The notes beneath the pieces were generated by a model. It had not been told where the DNA came from. It saw nothing but the letters and a program-made list of their open reading frames with translations, and ran no database searches. Both the position numbers and the translations under genes were made by a program. A stretch of 64,000 nt of DNA. Origin: Christensenella sp. UBA7703 (GTDB lineage Bacteria; Bacillota; Clostridia; Christensenellales; CAG-138). Every line of letters begins with the position of its first letter. Position 1 is the stretch's first letter. Where the stretch lies: positions 1 through 64,000 of the forward strand of contig DLGD01000001.1 of assembly GCA_002482505.1 (NCBI GenBank), in the 5' to 3' direction. This document shows positions 8,500 to 17,525 of the stretch, piece after piece.

Positions 8500-9873
8500 A
8501 TGAAAACGTATGATTTGATGATCGTCGGTGGTGGCCCTGCCGGATATCACGCTGCGGAATATGCCGCAAAAAAAGGGCTGTCGGTTGCGTTATTTGAAAA
8601 GGAGCAGCTTGGAGGAACCTGCCTGAATGTGGGGTGTATTCCGACCAAAAGCTTGCTTGACAGTGCCAAGCACTTTTCCTTTCAAATCGGTAGATCGGAT
8701 GAAGAGACAGCCAAAGCGCATGCGACTGCGATTGAAAAGAAAGATGCTATAGTCCAACAGTTGTTAAAAGGGATTGCGGGTAGCCTCAAGCATAGCTCGG
8801 TGGATGTCTACACCTTCGCGCCTGCGATAAAAAGAACGGCCGCCGGGTTCCGGGCAGCCAATCTCCCCGGTGAAGTAGAGGCGAAATATCTGCTCCTAGC
8901 GAGCGGTTCCGTGCCGGTCATTCCGCCGATTCCTGGCCTTAAAGAGGGACTTGAAGCAGGGTACATCGCAACAAGCGATGCGCTACTGTCCCGAAAGACA
9001 CTGCCGGAGCGGCTTGCTATCATTGGTGGCGGTGTGATTGGAATAGAGATGGGAGCGTATTTTTTGCGCGCGGGCGTTTCGGTTTCAGTTATGGAGATGG
9101 CGGATAAAATCCTTGGTCCAAGTGATGGGGAGGTCAGCAGACTGCTCCAGCATGAGCTGGAAAAAAGCGGCATGCATATTCGGCTCAATGCGCGTGTTAC
9201 AAAAGTGGAATGCGGTAAGCTGATTTATGAGCAGAACGGACAGATGAAAGAAGAATCTTTCGATACGCTGTTGCTTAGCGTGGGGCGAAAGCCAAATCTT
9301 GCGATAGAAGGACTGTCGGATTTGGGTGTAGCAATAGAACGCGGAGCGGTCGTGACGGATGAACATTGTCAAACGAATCTTCCTAATCTATTCGCAATCG
9401 GTGATATCAACGGGAAACAGATGCTTGCGCACGTTGCATACCGCGAAGGGGAGGTTGCCGTCAACACGATTCTTGGAGAGAAGGATGAGATGGACGAGTC
9501 CGCAGTCTGTGCCATCGTTTACACGAAGCCTGAAGCTGCGTTTGTTGGGATGAGTGAGGAACAGGCAAAGGCATCAGGGGTAGAAGTCTCGGTGCGAAAG
9601 GTATCGATCAATTTCAGCGGCCGGCATGTAGCAGAAAATGGAGTAACAAACGGTATATGCAAACTGTTGGTTGACGAGAAACGTGGCGTGATCGTAGGAG
9701 CGGCGGTTCTCTCCGTCTATGCGAGCGAATATATCTACGCTCTCGCGCTGATGATACAGAACAAAATCCCTGTTGCAAGCATATTAAAGACGACTTTTCC
9801 GCACCCGACGGTGTGCGAAATCATACGCGACGCATTACAGAGTACAAATCGGCCAAAGTCAAATAGCCGCTGA
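8500..9873 (+). CDS. lpdA: Dihydrolipoamide dehydrogenase (E3)
   Basis: FAD-dependent disulfide oxidoreductase that reoxidises the E2 lipoyl group and reduces NAD. The 457-residue protein shows the FAD motif GGGPAG (10-15), the redox-active disulfide in GGTCLNVGCIPTK (Cys41, Cys46), a second dinucleotide motif GGGVIGIE in the NAD domain, and the C-terminal interface His435-Glu440 pair in FPHPTVCE. The family length is normal. An AAGGAG site precedes the ATG. It lies between the E2 and E1 genes, making a complete locally encoded complex. Confidence 0.93.
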   Translation: MKTYDLMIVGGGPAGYHAAEYAAKKGLSVALFEKEQLGGTCLNVGCIPTKSLLDSAKHFSFQIGRSDEETAKAHATAIEKKDAIVQQLLKGIAGSLKHSSVDVYTFAPAIKRTAAGFRAANLPGEVEAKYLLLASGSVPVIPPIPGLKEGLEAGYIATSDALLSRKTLPERLAIIGGGVIGIEMGAYFLRAGVSVSVMEMADKILGPSDGEVSRLLQHELEKSGMHIRLNARVTKVECGKLIYEQNGQMKEESFDTLLLSVGRKPNLAIEGLSDLGVAIERGAVVTDEHCQTNLPNLFAIGDINGKQMLAHVAYREGEVAVNTILGEKDEMDESAVCAIVYTKPEAAFVGMSEEQAKASGVEVSVRKVSINFSGRHVAENGVTNGICKLLVDEKRGVIVGAAVLSVYASEYIYALALMIQNKIPVASILKTTFPHPTVCEIIRDALQSTNRPKSNSR

Positions 9874-9901
9874 AGCAGGAAGGAAACAGGAGGGAACCAC
9901 G

Positions 9902-12364
9902 ATGGCAAAACAGATCATGATCGATCCGGATCAGCGCAGAAAACAATCGGAGGAAACGTTTCAGAATATTCCGGTGAACACCTATAGAAAACGAATGCGA
10001 GACCTAAGGGAGGAGTTTACAAGCCAACAGCTGCTCAACATTTTTTATGATATGCTCAGCATTCGACAGTTTGAAACCATGCTGCAGGATCTTCGCTTGA
10101 GCGGGAACTTCCGCGGCGTAAAGTATGATTACTCAGGGCCTGCGCATCTCTGCATTGGGCAAGAAGCTGCGGCTGTCGGACAGGCATTCTGCTTGGATGC
10201 AAACGATTTTATCTTTGGAACGCATCGCGGACACGGCGAGCTGATTGCAAAGGGTTTTGCAACCTTGCGTAAGCTGGAAGATGCGGTACTGATGCAGATC
10301 ATGCAGACCTACTCAGATGGCGCTCAGCTGAATGTGGTTCAGCGCGGCTTTACGGGGACGGTGCGTGAGCTTGCGTTGCGGTTTTATCTCTACGGGATTA
10401 TGACGGAGATTTTTGGGCGAGAGAATGGTTTTGCTAAAGGCCTGGGCAACTCCATGCATGCATTCTTTATTCCATTCGGCGTGTATCCGAATAATGCCAT
10501 CGTCGGCGGGTCAGCGCCGATTGCATCGGGTGCCGCATTGTACAAGAAGCTTTTTAAGCAAGGCGGTATAGTCGTCGCCAACGCGGGTGATGGCGCGGTC
10601 GGCTGCGGCCCGGTTTGGGAGGCAATGAACTTTGCCGCAATGGATCAATACAATACCCTATGGGAAAACAAGGGCGGATTGCCGGTGCTGTTTAACTTTA
10701 ATAACAACGGGTACGGCATGGGCGGGCAGACCTGTGGCGAAACCATGGCCTATCAAGTCCTCGCGCGTATTGGCGCAGGCATCAGTCCGTCGCAGCTGCA
10801 TGCGGAACGTGTGGATGGGTTCAATGTGTTTGCCGTTCTTGACGCGGTTAAGCGCAAAAAAGCACTGCTGGAAGCGGGACAAGGGCCTTGCTTGCTGGAT
10901 GTTGTAACGTATCGTTTCTGTGGTCACTCGACTTCGGATGCAAACCCGAATCGCACAAAAGAAGAAATCGCAGCATGGGAGGCACAGGATCCGATTGAAG
11001 ATTTCGCGGTTCAGCTGATCGAGAATGGTATATGCTCGGAGGCGGAAATTGCGCAAACGCGTCAACAGATAGAAGATTTTGTGTTTGATATTTACAAGCT
11101 TGCAATCGACGATGAGATTTCACCGCGCATGAATCTGATGCAACAACACGACTCGATTGAGCGATATCTGTTTTCGAACCAACGGATAGAGAAACTTGCC
11201 GCGGGAACCCCTTCCACGCTGGGAGCAAAAGAAGAAAACCCGCGCTATCTTCAAATCCAAAAAAAGAGTCGTACAGGGATACGGGATGGAAAAGCACTTC
11301 CCTCTGCTGCGGTCTATCAGATCAGGGATGCGATATTCGAATCGCTGCTGGACAAATTCTATGCAGATCCTGCGCTGATTTCATTTGGTGAGGATCTGCG
11401 GGACTGGGGGAGCGCATACGGCGCATATAAGAGCCTTGAAAAGTCTGTTCCATATGAGCGGTTATTCAACGCACCGATTTCAGAGTCCGCAATCATCGGC
11501 GCTGCCGTGGGTTATGCGATGCTCGGAGGGCGCGCGGCACCAGAGCTGATGTACTGTGACTTTTTAGGACGCGCGGGAGACGAAGTGTTCAATCAACTTG
11601 CCAAATGGCAGGCTATGACGGCAGGGCAGCTCAAGATGCCTGTCGTAGTTCGCATGGGCGTGGGGTCAAAATATGGCGCGCAACACTCGCAGGAGTGGAC
11701 ATCCCTTTGCGCACATGTGCCGGGACTCAAAGTTGTATATCCCGTAACCCCGTATGATGCCAAGGGGCTGCTCAACGCGGCGCTTTCCGGAAGTGATCCG
11801 GTGATCTATTTTGAGAGCCAGTCGCTCTATGGGCTCGGCGAGCAGTTTCACGGTGAGACAGGCGTACCGGAAAGGTACTATGAAATCCCGATCGGAGAGC
11901 CGGATGTGAAGCGCGTTGGCTCAGACCTCACCATCCTGACCATTGGCGCAACACTCTATCGCGCGCTTGAAGCGGCGAAGCGATTTGAAGCGGAATTCGG
12001 TATTCAAGCCGAGGTGATAGACGCACGCAGCATTGTCCCCTTCCATTACGATAAAGTGCTTGCGTCCGTTCAAAAAACTGGCAAGATCATTCTTGCGAGC
12101 GACGCTTGCCAGCGCGGGTCCATACTCAATGACTTTGCGGAAAATATTGTTTCTTTGGCGTTTGACTATCTGGATGCACCGCCGGTTGTGCTCGGTGCAC
12201 GCAACTGGATCACGCCTGTCTACGAATTGGAACAGGAGTTTTTCCCGCAGGCGGATTGGTTTATTGATGCATATCATCAGAAGATCAAACCCTTGCCCAA
12301 CTATGTTCCCACACGCGCATTTCACAATGCAGAGATGCTGCGGCGCAGCAAGCACGGCGTATAG
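9902..12364 (+). CDS. Fused 2-oxoacid dehydrogenase E1 alpha-beta
   Basis: Thiamine-diphosphate-dependent decarboxylase of the complex, with both E1 chains in one 820-residue polypeptide. The alpha half (about 30-440) has THRGHGELIAKG and the ThDP/Mg site GDG (229-231) to NFNNNGYG (about 265-272). The beta half (about 475-800) starts LISFGEDLRDWG and contains the FNAPISESAIIGAAVGYA pattern of transketolase-like beta subunits. Most bacterial alpha-beta E1 enzymes are encoded by two genes. HRGHG is shared with acetoin and pyruvate E1 enzymes, so a pyruvate-like or acetoin-like substrate is plausible but unproven. Last gene of the operon, followed by a terminator. Confidence 0.9.
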   Translation: MAKQIMIDPDQRRKQSEETFQNIPVNTYRKRMRDLREEFTSQQLLNIFYDMLSIRQFETMLQDLRLSGNFRGVKYDYSGPAHLCIGQEAAAVGQAFCLDANDFIFGTHRGHGELIAKGFATLRKLEDAVLMQIMQTYSDGAQLNVVQRGFTGTVRELALRFYLYGIMTEIFGRENGFAKGLGNSMHAFFIPFGVYPNNAIVGGSAPIASGAALYKKLFKQGGIVVANAGDGAVGCGPVWEAMNFAAMDQYNTLWENKGGLPVLFNFNNNGYGMGGQTCGETMAYQVLARIGAGISPSQLHAERVDGFNVFAVLDAVKRKKALLEAGQGPCLLDVVTYRFCGHSTSDANPNRTKEEIAAWEAQDPIEDFAVQLIENGICSEAEIAQTRQQIEDFVFDIYKLAIDDEISPRMNLMQQHDSIERYLFSNQRIEKLAAGTPSTLGAKEENPRYLQIQKKSRTGIRDGKALPSAAVYQIRDAIFESLLDKFYADPALISFGEDLRDWGSAYGAYKSLEKSVPYERLFNAPISESAIIGAAVGYAMLGGRAAPELMYCDFLGRAGDEVFNQLAKWQAMTAGQLKMPVVVRMGVGSKYGAQHSQEWTSLCAHVPGLKVVYPVTPYDAKGLLNAALSGSDPVIYFESQSLYGLGEQFHGETGVPERYYEIPIGEPDVKRVGSDLTILTIGATLYRALEAAKRFEAEFGIQAEVIDARSIVPFHYDKVLASVQKTGKIILASDACQRGSILNDFAENIVSLAFDYLDAPPVVLGARNWITPVYELEQEFFPQADWFIDAYHQKIKPLPNYVPTRAFHNAEMLRRSKHGV

Positions 12365-12385
12365 AGAAAAACCAAAGCATACAAG

Positions 12386-12419
12386 AACGGACGCACCAAA
12401 ATCGATGCGTCCGTTTTGA
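12386..12419 (+). terminator. Terminator between convergent operons
   Basis: Perfect arms AACGGACGCA (12386-12395) and TGCGTCCGTT (12406-12415) are followed by TTTG. It lies 22 bases after the E1 stop and before the convergent hydrolase gene end, and may act in both directions. Confidence 0.65.
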
Positions 12420-12440
12420 ATACGGCAAGATGTTGCTGGT

Positions 12441-13235
12441 CTACGGCAGATTGAAAAGGAATGCATCAATTGCGGATTGTAACGCATGGCGATGCTCCGC
12501 GGAATTGGCAGACTTGGAGGGGATTTCGACTAACTTTGCTTCTGGAATATCCTTTGCGAGCGTTTCAGCATAGGAAAGCGGGTGAATAAAATCTTGCTTT
12601 GTGCCGATGACCAGGGTATCTAGGCCGAGCGAGGAGAGTTGCGCTGTGTTGTTATAGGGCCGATCAAGCGGCATGCGGAGGAACTTCCCTGCTGTTTCTG
12701 CGCCGCGCGGATAGGAGAGCAGGCCCGACATGGATGATTCGAGTGCAGGATAGTCTGCCGAAAGCATCTGGTACAACGAACTCTTGCGATAGGCGTTCAG
12801 CCCGTTTTCCATTCGTAAGAAAAGTGCAATTTCTTTATAAACGTGTTGAACATTTGGCTCCATTGGTGCATTGAGCCAAGCGGGGCGCACGAGGATGAGT
12901 CGCGTAAACCTCTCCGGCTTGAGCAATGCCGCGCTGAGCGAAACCGCCGCACCCATAGAGATGCCTCCGATTGCGCAGGGCACGAGATCAAGGAATTCTT
13001 GCAATGCAAACGTAAGCTCGGTAAACGACGAAAACGAAAACAGATCGTCGTTGGAATAACCGGATCGACCGTGCCCGGGAAAGTCGAATGAAACGAGTCG
13101 AATTCCTGCGGGAGGAGAATAGGCGGTAGCGACGGCGCCGCTCTCTCCGCCGAGCCCGTGTAGAAACAGAAACGGGTTTCCCGTGCCGATAGACTCATAG
13201 TGAATCTCGATTCCGCGAAAAATGAAAACACCCAT
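12441..13235 (-). CDS. Alpha/beta hydrolase
   Basis: A 264-residue hydrolase of the alpha/beta fold. It has the oxyanion-hole motif LFLHGLGG (about 23-30), the nucleophile Ser93 in GISMG, a probable acid Asp in KQDFIHP and a probable catalytic His in SAEHRHAL near the C-terminus. The length fits lactone or ester hydrolases such as 3-oxoadipate enol-lactonase-like proteins. It is the last gene of the DeoR-deoC-transketolase operon, three bases after the isomerase gene, so a sugar ester or lactone is a reasonable but unproven substrate. No signal peptide is present, so it is cytoplasmic. Confidence 0.82.
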   Translation of the reverse strand: MGVFIFRGIEIHYESIGTGNPFLFLHGLGGESGAVATAYSPPAGIRLVSFDFPGHGRSGYSNDDLFSFSSFTELTFALQEFLDLVPCAIGGISMGAAVSLSAALLKPERFTRLILVRPAWLNAPMEPNVQHVYKEIALFLRMENGLNAYRKSSLYQMLSADYPALESSMSGLLSYPRGAETAGKFLRMPLDRPYNNTAQLSSLGLDTLVIGTKQDFIHPLSYAETLAKDIPEAKLVEIPSKSANSAEHRHALQSAIDAFLFNLP

Positions 13236-13238
13236 GAT

Positions 13239-14066
13239 TCAGCCCTCCCAAATGGAAGTAATATAAGCTGCTGCGTCAGGCACCTCACGTGCGGGGAATC
13301 CATGCAGGATGATTGAGCCATCAAAGCCCGCCTGACGTAAGAGCCAGAGATAGAACGGAAAGTCCACAACGCCGAGGCCCGGACGCGTAAAGCCAACACC
13401 GCCTGCCGCAATATCTTTTGCGTGTGCCATGCGGATATAAGGGCTCAGCAGATGAATTGCGCGTGCGAGCGTTTCGCGCATGGGCGCCGATTCACCGGGA
13501 TGGAAGAGGTTTGCCGCATCCATTGTGATAAAGAGGTTTGGCGAGGCGACATCCCGCAAAAGCTGAACGGCCTTTTCCGGAGTATTCACCACATTGGAAG
13601 TCTCCGGCTCAACGAGTAAATTGACGCCTGTTTCCGCACAGAGGGCAAGCGAGGGTTCAAGCTCGCGCTCCAACAATAAAAGACAGGCGGAATCATTGTT
13701 GCCGGGGTGTGCACGCCACATATTATCGGGATCGAGCGTTCCGGTACAGAGCGTAACATAGGGGACGCCAAGCAAAGCTGCGCACCGGATCAACCATGCA
13801 AGCCGCTTGCATCCGGAAGCGCGTATTTCTAGATCGGGATGGATCATATTATACGTGCCAGAAATTGCGGCAATTTCAAGTCTGTGCGCTGAAACCGCGT
13901 CGGCAAGGGCGTGAGCTCGCTGCAAGGTTAACAAGGGGCCTTCTGGGTGGAGGCTCGCGCTTGCCGGGTTTACATGCAATGCATGCATTCCCTGCGCGGC
14001 AATGCGATCGAGAATTTGCTCCCAACTTTCCATGTCGTATTCTTTCGTCATAACGCCCAATTGCAT
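13239..14066 (-). CDS. Sugar phosphate isomerase/epimerase-like TIM barrel
   Basis: A 275-residue member of the xylose-isomerase-like TIM-barrel family (IolE/IolI/AP-endonuclease-2 fold). Metal-site-like segments are visible: LLVEPET, ITMDAANL and RMAHAKD. The position that usually gives the last metal-binding Glu reads IILHGF here, so His may replace it. An upstream GTG at 14075 is possible, but the ATG at 14066 is chosen because GGAGGTG lies at ideal spacing. It sits between the transketolase C-half gene and the hydrolase gene. It may isomerise or epimerise the sugar handled by this operon, or have lost that activity. Confidence 0.75.
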   Translation of the reverse strand: MQLGVMTKEYDMESWEQILDRIAAQGMHALHVNPASASLHPEGPLLTLQRAHALADAVSAHRLEIAAISGTYNMIHPDLEIRASGCKRLAWLIRCAALLGVPYVTLCTGTLDPDNMWRAHPGNNDSACLLLLERELEPSLALCAETGVNLLVEPETSNVVNTPEKAVQLLRDVASPNLFITMDAANLFHPGESAPMRETLARAIHLLSPYIRMAHAKDIAAGGVGFTRPGLGVVDFPFYLWLLRQAGFDGSIILHGFPAREVPDAAAYITSIWEG

Positions 14067-14136
14067 GGGAAACACCTCCTATCGAATGGGTTGTCTGCTT
14101 CTGAGTGTCATTTATGAAGCAAGCGGGTATAGAGTA

Positions 14137-14163
14137 CGCCCGGTGTGGCTTGGGCACCGGGCG
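14137..14163 (-). other. GC-rich intercistronic stem-loop
   Basis: Perfect 9-bp arms CGCCCGGTG (14137-14145) and CACCGGGCG (14155-14163) lie between the transketolase C-half gene and the isomerase gene. There is no T-run, so it is better read as an mRNA processing or stability element than a terminator. Confidence 0.5.
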
Positions 14164-14179
14164 CATTGCACATTTGCTT

Positions 14180-15145
14180 TTATGCAGAAAAATGATCTTG
14201 GACGACCGATTGGATGTGTTCCGCGGTTAATCCATAGGTTTGTTTCAGATACTTTAAGCTGCCAACCTGTCCAAAACGGTCTTGAATGCCGACTTTTCGC
14301 AGGGGAATGTTGAGCGCAGCCTCGGCGATCACATCCGCAACCGCTGATCCGAGACCGTTGATCACGCTGTGGTTTTCACAGGTGACAATCAGTTTCTTCC
14401 CGGAAGCTTCTTGCAGGATTAAATCTCGATCCAGTGGTTTGATCGTAAACATATCGATCACTTCTGTGCTGATTCCAGCCTGCTGAAGTCTGGCGGCGGC
14501 ATCCAGGGCTTCCCCGAGCAGCTCGCCCATGGCGAGTAGAAGCACGTCCTTGCCAGCCGTGAGAATATTGCCCTTGCCGATTTCAAATGTTGAACCGGGC
14601 TTGTAGATCGGGCGGATGTCCTTGCGTGTTGTGCGAACATAGTGGATACCCGTGCGATCGACGAGCTCGTGCAACAGCCAGTTGAGCTGAACACCATCTG
14701 CCGGGTCAAACACAAGCGCATCGGGCAACGCGCGTATAAAGCCGAGATCCTCAAATGTTGTGTGCGTTCCGCCGTTGGTTGCGGCGCAAACGCCGGGGTC
14801 GGAAGCAAAGACGTTGATCGTATTTTTCGAATATGCACCCGCCATATAGAGCTGATCGCAGGCGCGGCGCGCAACGAACGGCGCGAAGGTATGCACAAAG
14901 GGGATGTATCCGCGCAGTGACATACCGGCAGCGACACCAATCATATTCGCTTCTGAAATGCCGACCTGTACAAAGTGTGCCGGGTGACTTTCCTTGATTT
15001 TGCTAAAGCCGGAAGCGCCGCCGAGATCTGCTTCGAGTGCGACAACACGCGGGTTGCGGTCGATGAGTTCTTGCAGAGTTTCTACGAATACTGCGCGTTG
15101 TTCTTTTGCGGCAAATGGTTCTTTTAATGCAGTCCACATCGTCAT
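14180..15145 (-). CDS. Transketolase, C-terminal subunit
   Basis: The beta half (321 residues) of a split transketolase, holding the pyrimidine-binding and C-terminal domains. Family patterns are LEADLGGASG, HFVQVGISEANMIGVAAGMS (with the catalytic Glu that activates ThDP), TTFEDLGFIRALP and a C-terminal GLGSAVADVIAE segment. Split transketolases transfer two-carbon ketol units in the non-oxidative pentose phosphate pathway. The ATG overlaps the stop of the N-terminal half by four bases (ATGA), so the two subunits are made in a coupled way. It lies in the DeoR-deoC operon, where it would process phosphorylated sugars arising from aldolase or kinase steps. Confidence 0.92.
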   Translation of the reverse strand: MTMWTALKEPFAAKEQRAVFVETLQELIDRNPRVVALEADLGGASGFSKIKESHPAHFVQVGISEANMIGVAAGMSLRGYIPFVHTFAPFVARRACDQLYMAGAYSKNTINVFASDPGVCAATNGGTHTTFEDLGFIRALPDALVFDPADGVQLNWLLHELVDRTGIHYVRTTRKDIRPIYKPGSTFEIGKGNILTAGKDVLLLAMGELLGEALDAAARLQQAGISTEVIDMFTIKPLDRDLILQEASGKKLIVTCENHSVINGLGSAVADVIAEAALNIPLRKVGIQDRFGQVGSLKYLKQTYGLTAEHIQSVVQDHFSA

Positions 15146-15990
15146 TTGGCCTCCTCGTAAATTGCCGAAAGTGCGGCGACGGATTCGTCAATCACGACAG
15201 TATCCGCCGGACTTAGCTTTACAGAGTGATTATCGGCAATATTCTCGAAATAGGGGATACCCTGACCCTTGATCGTATCCAGAACGATGCAGACAGCGCT
15301 GTCGGTTACCGCTTTTGCGCGATCAACCGCCGCTGAAATCGCCTCTTCACTACCGCCGTTGACACGCTCGGTTGAAAAACCGAAGGCACGCATCTTTTCG
15401 ACGATATCAAATGGGTTGATGATATCTTTTGTATAGCCGTCGAGCTGGCGTTTGTTGTCATCGATGAAAACGATAAGGTTGTTGAGCCGATAGCTCGCGA
15501 TAAACTGAAATGCTTCCCAACATTGCCCTTCGTTGAGTTCACCGTCGCCAACGATGCAATAAACATATTGATCCGTACCTTGCAGTTTCAGCGCATAAGC
15601 GATACCCGCAGCTACAGAGATGCCTTGCCCGAGCGAACCGGTGGTTGCATCAACTCCCGGGGTTTTTGTGCGATCCGGGTGCGAAGGGAAGCGGGTTCCG
15701 CCCTCATTCAGTGTATAGATTTCGGCTTCGTCGAAAAAGTGAAAAACGCTGAGTGCGGAATACAAACCCGGGCCTGCATGTCCTTTGGAAAGAACAAAAT
15801 AATCGCGGTGGGGGTCTCTTGGGTTTTTTGCGTCGTAGCGCATCTGCCGACCGTACAGAACGGAGAGCACCTCGACGATTGAAAGAGAACCGCCAAGATG
15901 GCCGCCATTTTTGGCTTTCATCAGTTTTAAAACATTCGCGCGGATATGTGCGGAATATTTCTTGAGTTGATTCAATTCTTGCGGTGTCAT
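15142..15990 (-). CDS. Transketolase, N-terminal subunit
   Basis: The ThDP pyrophosphate-binding half of a split transketolase, 282 residues. It shows the early GGHLGGSLSIVEVL motif, LSKGHAGPGLYSAL, and the cofactor motif GDGELNEGQCWEAFQFI ending with IVFIDDNKRQLDG. The start at 15990 is chosen because AAGGAG sits just upstream; a longer in-frame extension has no ribosome site. The C-terminal subunit gene overlaps by four bases, and deoC lies 16 bases upstream. Together these point to a sugar-phosphate module under the DeoR regulator at 16734. Confidence 0.92.
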   Translation of the reverse strand: MTPQELNQLKKYSAHIRANVLKLMKAKNGGHLGGSLSIVEVLSVLYGRQMRYDAKNPRDPHRDYFVLSKGHAGPGLYSALSVFHFFDEAEIYTLNEGGTRFPSHPDRTKTPGVDATTGSLGQGISVAAGIAYALKLQGTDQYVYCIVGDGELNEGQCWEAFQFIASYRLNNLIVFIDDNKRQLDGYTKDIINPFDIVEKMRAFGFSTERVNGGSEEAISAAVDRAKAVTDSAVCIVLDTIKGQGIPYFENIADNHSVKLSPADTVVIDESVAALSAIYEEAK

Positions 15991-16006
15991 GCGTAACTCC
16001 TTATCG

Positions 16007-16663
16007 TCACGCACGAACGATCGCAACACCGGCGCTTGCGCCAACGCGGCTTGCACCGGCTTCGATCATTTTCAGCATGTCTTCTTTTGTACGGATTCCG
16101 CCTGCGGCCTTGACGCCCATATCCGGGCCGACTGTTTTGCGCATGAGTGCGACATCGTGCTCGGTTGCGCCGCCGGTTGAAAATCCGGTTGAAGTTTTCA
16201 CAAAGTCTGCTCCTGCCGCTTTTGCTGCCAGGCAGGCGTTTACTTTTTCATCATCCGTCAGCAGGCAGCATTCGATAATAACTTTTAATGCTGCTTTACC
16301 TGCGCACACTGCGACGACAGCTGCAATGTCCTTTTCTACATAGGACCAATTACCCTCTTTCGCAGCGCCAATGTGAATAACCATATCGATTTCTTTTGCC
16401 CCGTTGCGAATGGCGACGGCGGTTTCTGCCGCTTTGCTTTCCGAGGGGATTGCGCCAAGAGGGAAGCCAACAACGCTGCAGGGCAAGACGTTTGTACCTG
16501 CGAGTTCGTGTGCAACCAGCGCGATGTGGCAGGGGTTGACGCAAACCGAAGCAAAATGATACTCACGTGCTTCAGCGCAGAGCTTCTTTACTTGCTCACT
16601 GGTTGCATCTGGTTTTAGGAGTGTGTGATCTATATAACTAGCAAGAGGTTTGTTGGAATTCAT
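16007..16663 (-). CDS. deoC: Deoxyribose-phosphate aldolase family protein
   Basis: Class I aldolase of 218 residues. By family it cleaves 2-deoxy-D-ribose-5-phosphate to acetaldehyde and glyceraldehyde-3-phosphate. The catalytic residues are in place: Asp93 (EIDMVI), Schiff-base Lys156 (FVKTSTGFS) and Lys185 (GVKAAGGI). The ribosome site AAGGAG is well spaced. The gene lies directly after its likely DeoR repressor and before the split transketolase. No deoxyribose kinase or phosphopentomutase is adjacent, so the in vivo substrate could be a different deoxy sugar phosphate, but standard DeoC activity is the best call. Confidence 0.9.
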   Translation of the reverse strand: MNSNKPLASYIDHTLLKPDATSEQVKKLCAEAREYHFASVCVNPCHIALVAHELAGTNVLPCSVVGFPLGAIPSESKAAETAVAIRNGAKEIDMVIHIGAAKEGNWSYVEKDIAAVVAVCAGKAALKVIIECCLLTDDEKVNACLAAKAAGADFVKTSTGFSTGGATEHDVALMRKTVGPDMGVKAAGGIRTKEDMLKMIEAGASRVGASAGVAIVRA

Positions 16664-16733
16664 AATAGGTTCTCCTTTGTGTGCCTGATTGGGCGGGCCA
16701 AAAATTAAAGAAGGTCGTTTCCTGTTGAACCAC

Positions 16734-17525
16734 TCATTCGCGGTTTACTTGAGCGATGACGGTGTTGACGGAACCGGTGATACTTGCTGCATCATCCTCG
16801 AGGATACCGCTGTCGGTAAACAGTGTATTGATCTGATCGGTGCCAACGATATGTGCAAACGAAACCGAACCGATCTTGCTGCTGTCGCAGAGCACGAATA
16901 CGGAGCAACTGCGCTCAATGACTTCCTGAATCTTGAGTGCGTTGCCGAGATCCGGCGTTGTCGCGCCGGCTTCTTTGGTGAAGCCGTTGCAAGTGATAAA
17001 TACCTTGTCGATGTTGAGAATCGACAGCAATTCGCACTTCATCGGAGAAGTTACATAATTATAGTTGTTACGCAAAACACCTGAAAGAATGTAGATCCGA
17101 AAGTCGGAGTTTTGCTGCAACCAAGCAGCAAACTGAATGTCATTGACGATGACGGTTAGGTCGTTTTTTTGCGGAAGTAACTTGACCAGCTCCATAACAG
17201 TCGTTCCTGTCATGAGCGCGACGGTGTCGCCGTCTTCAATATAGTCAAGCGCCGCGGTGGCGATTGCAAGCTTTTGTGCGCTCATGATCGTAGCTTTTGC
17301 GGCGGGGGAGGATTCGTAGCGGGTCTTGCTGACACTCAGCGCACCACCATGCGTCCGGGTGATGAGATTGGCGTCTTCCAGCGCCTTGAGATCTTTTCGA
17401 ATTGTGGTTGCAGATACTCCGAAAAGTTCGGATAGCTCGGGAACGATAATACGCTTGTTGCGATTTACGATCTCGATGATCTGCTGTTGGCGTTCAACTG
17501 CAAAAAACTGTTCGTTCTTTGCCAT
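16734..17525 (-). CDS. DeoR-family transcriptional regulator
   Basis: A 263-residue repressor-type protein. The N-terminal helix-turn-helix (LSELFGVSATTIRKDLKALEDANLITRTHGGAL) is followed by the DeoR sensor domain with DTVALMTGTTVMELVKLL. The start at 17525 (MAKNEQ) is chosen because GGGGGAA precedes it; an in-frame ATG nine codons earlier has no ribosome site. It heads the minus-strand operon and is divergent from the allose-type transport operon. The 560-base gap holds several AACGAAA motifs, including one just after the -10 box of the plus-strand promoter. It probably represses both operons and responds to a sugar phosphate. Confidence 0.9.
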   Translation of the reverse strand: MAKNEQFFAVERQQQIIEIVNRNKRIIVPELSELFGVSATTIRKDLKALEDANLITRTHGGALSVSKTRYESSPAAKATIMSAQKLAIATAALDYIEDGDTVALMTGTTVMELVKLLPQKNDLTVIVNDIQFAAWLQQNSDFRIYILSGVLRNNYNYVTSPMKCELLSILNIDKVFITCNGFTKEAGATTPDLGNALKIQEVIERSCSVFVLCDSSKIGSVSFAHIVGTDQINTLFTDSGILEDDAASITGSVNTVIAQVNRE

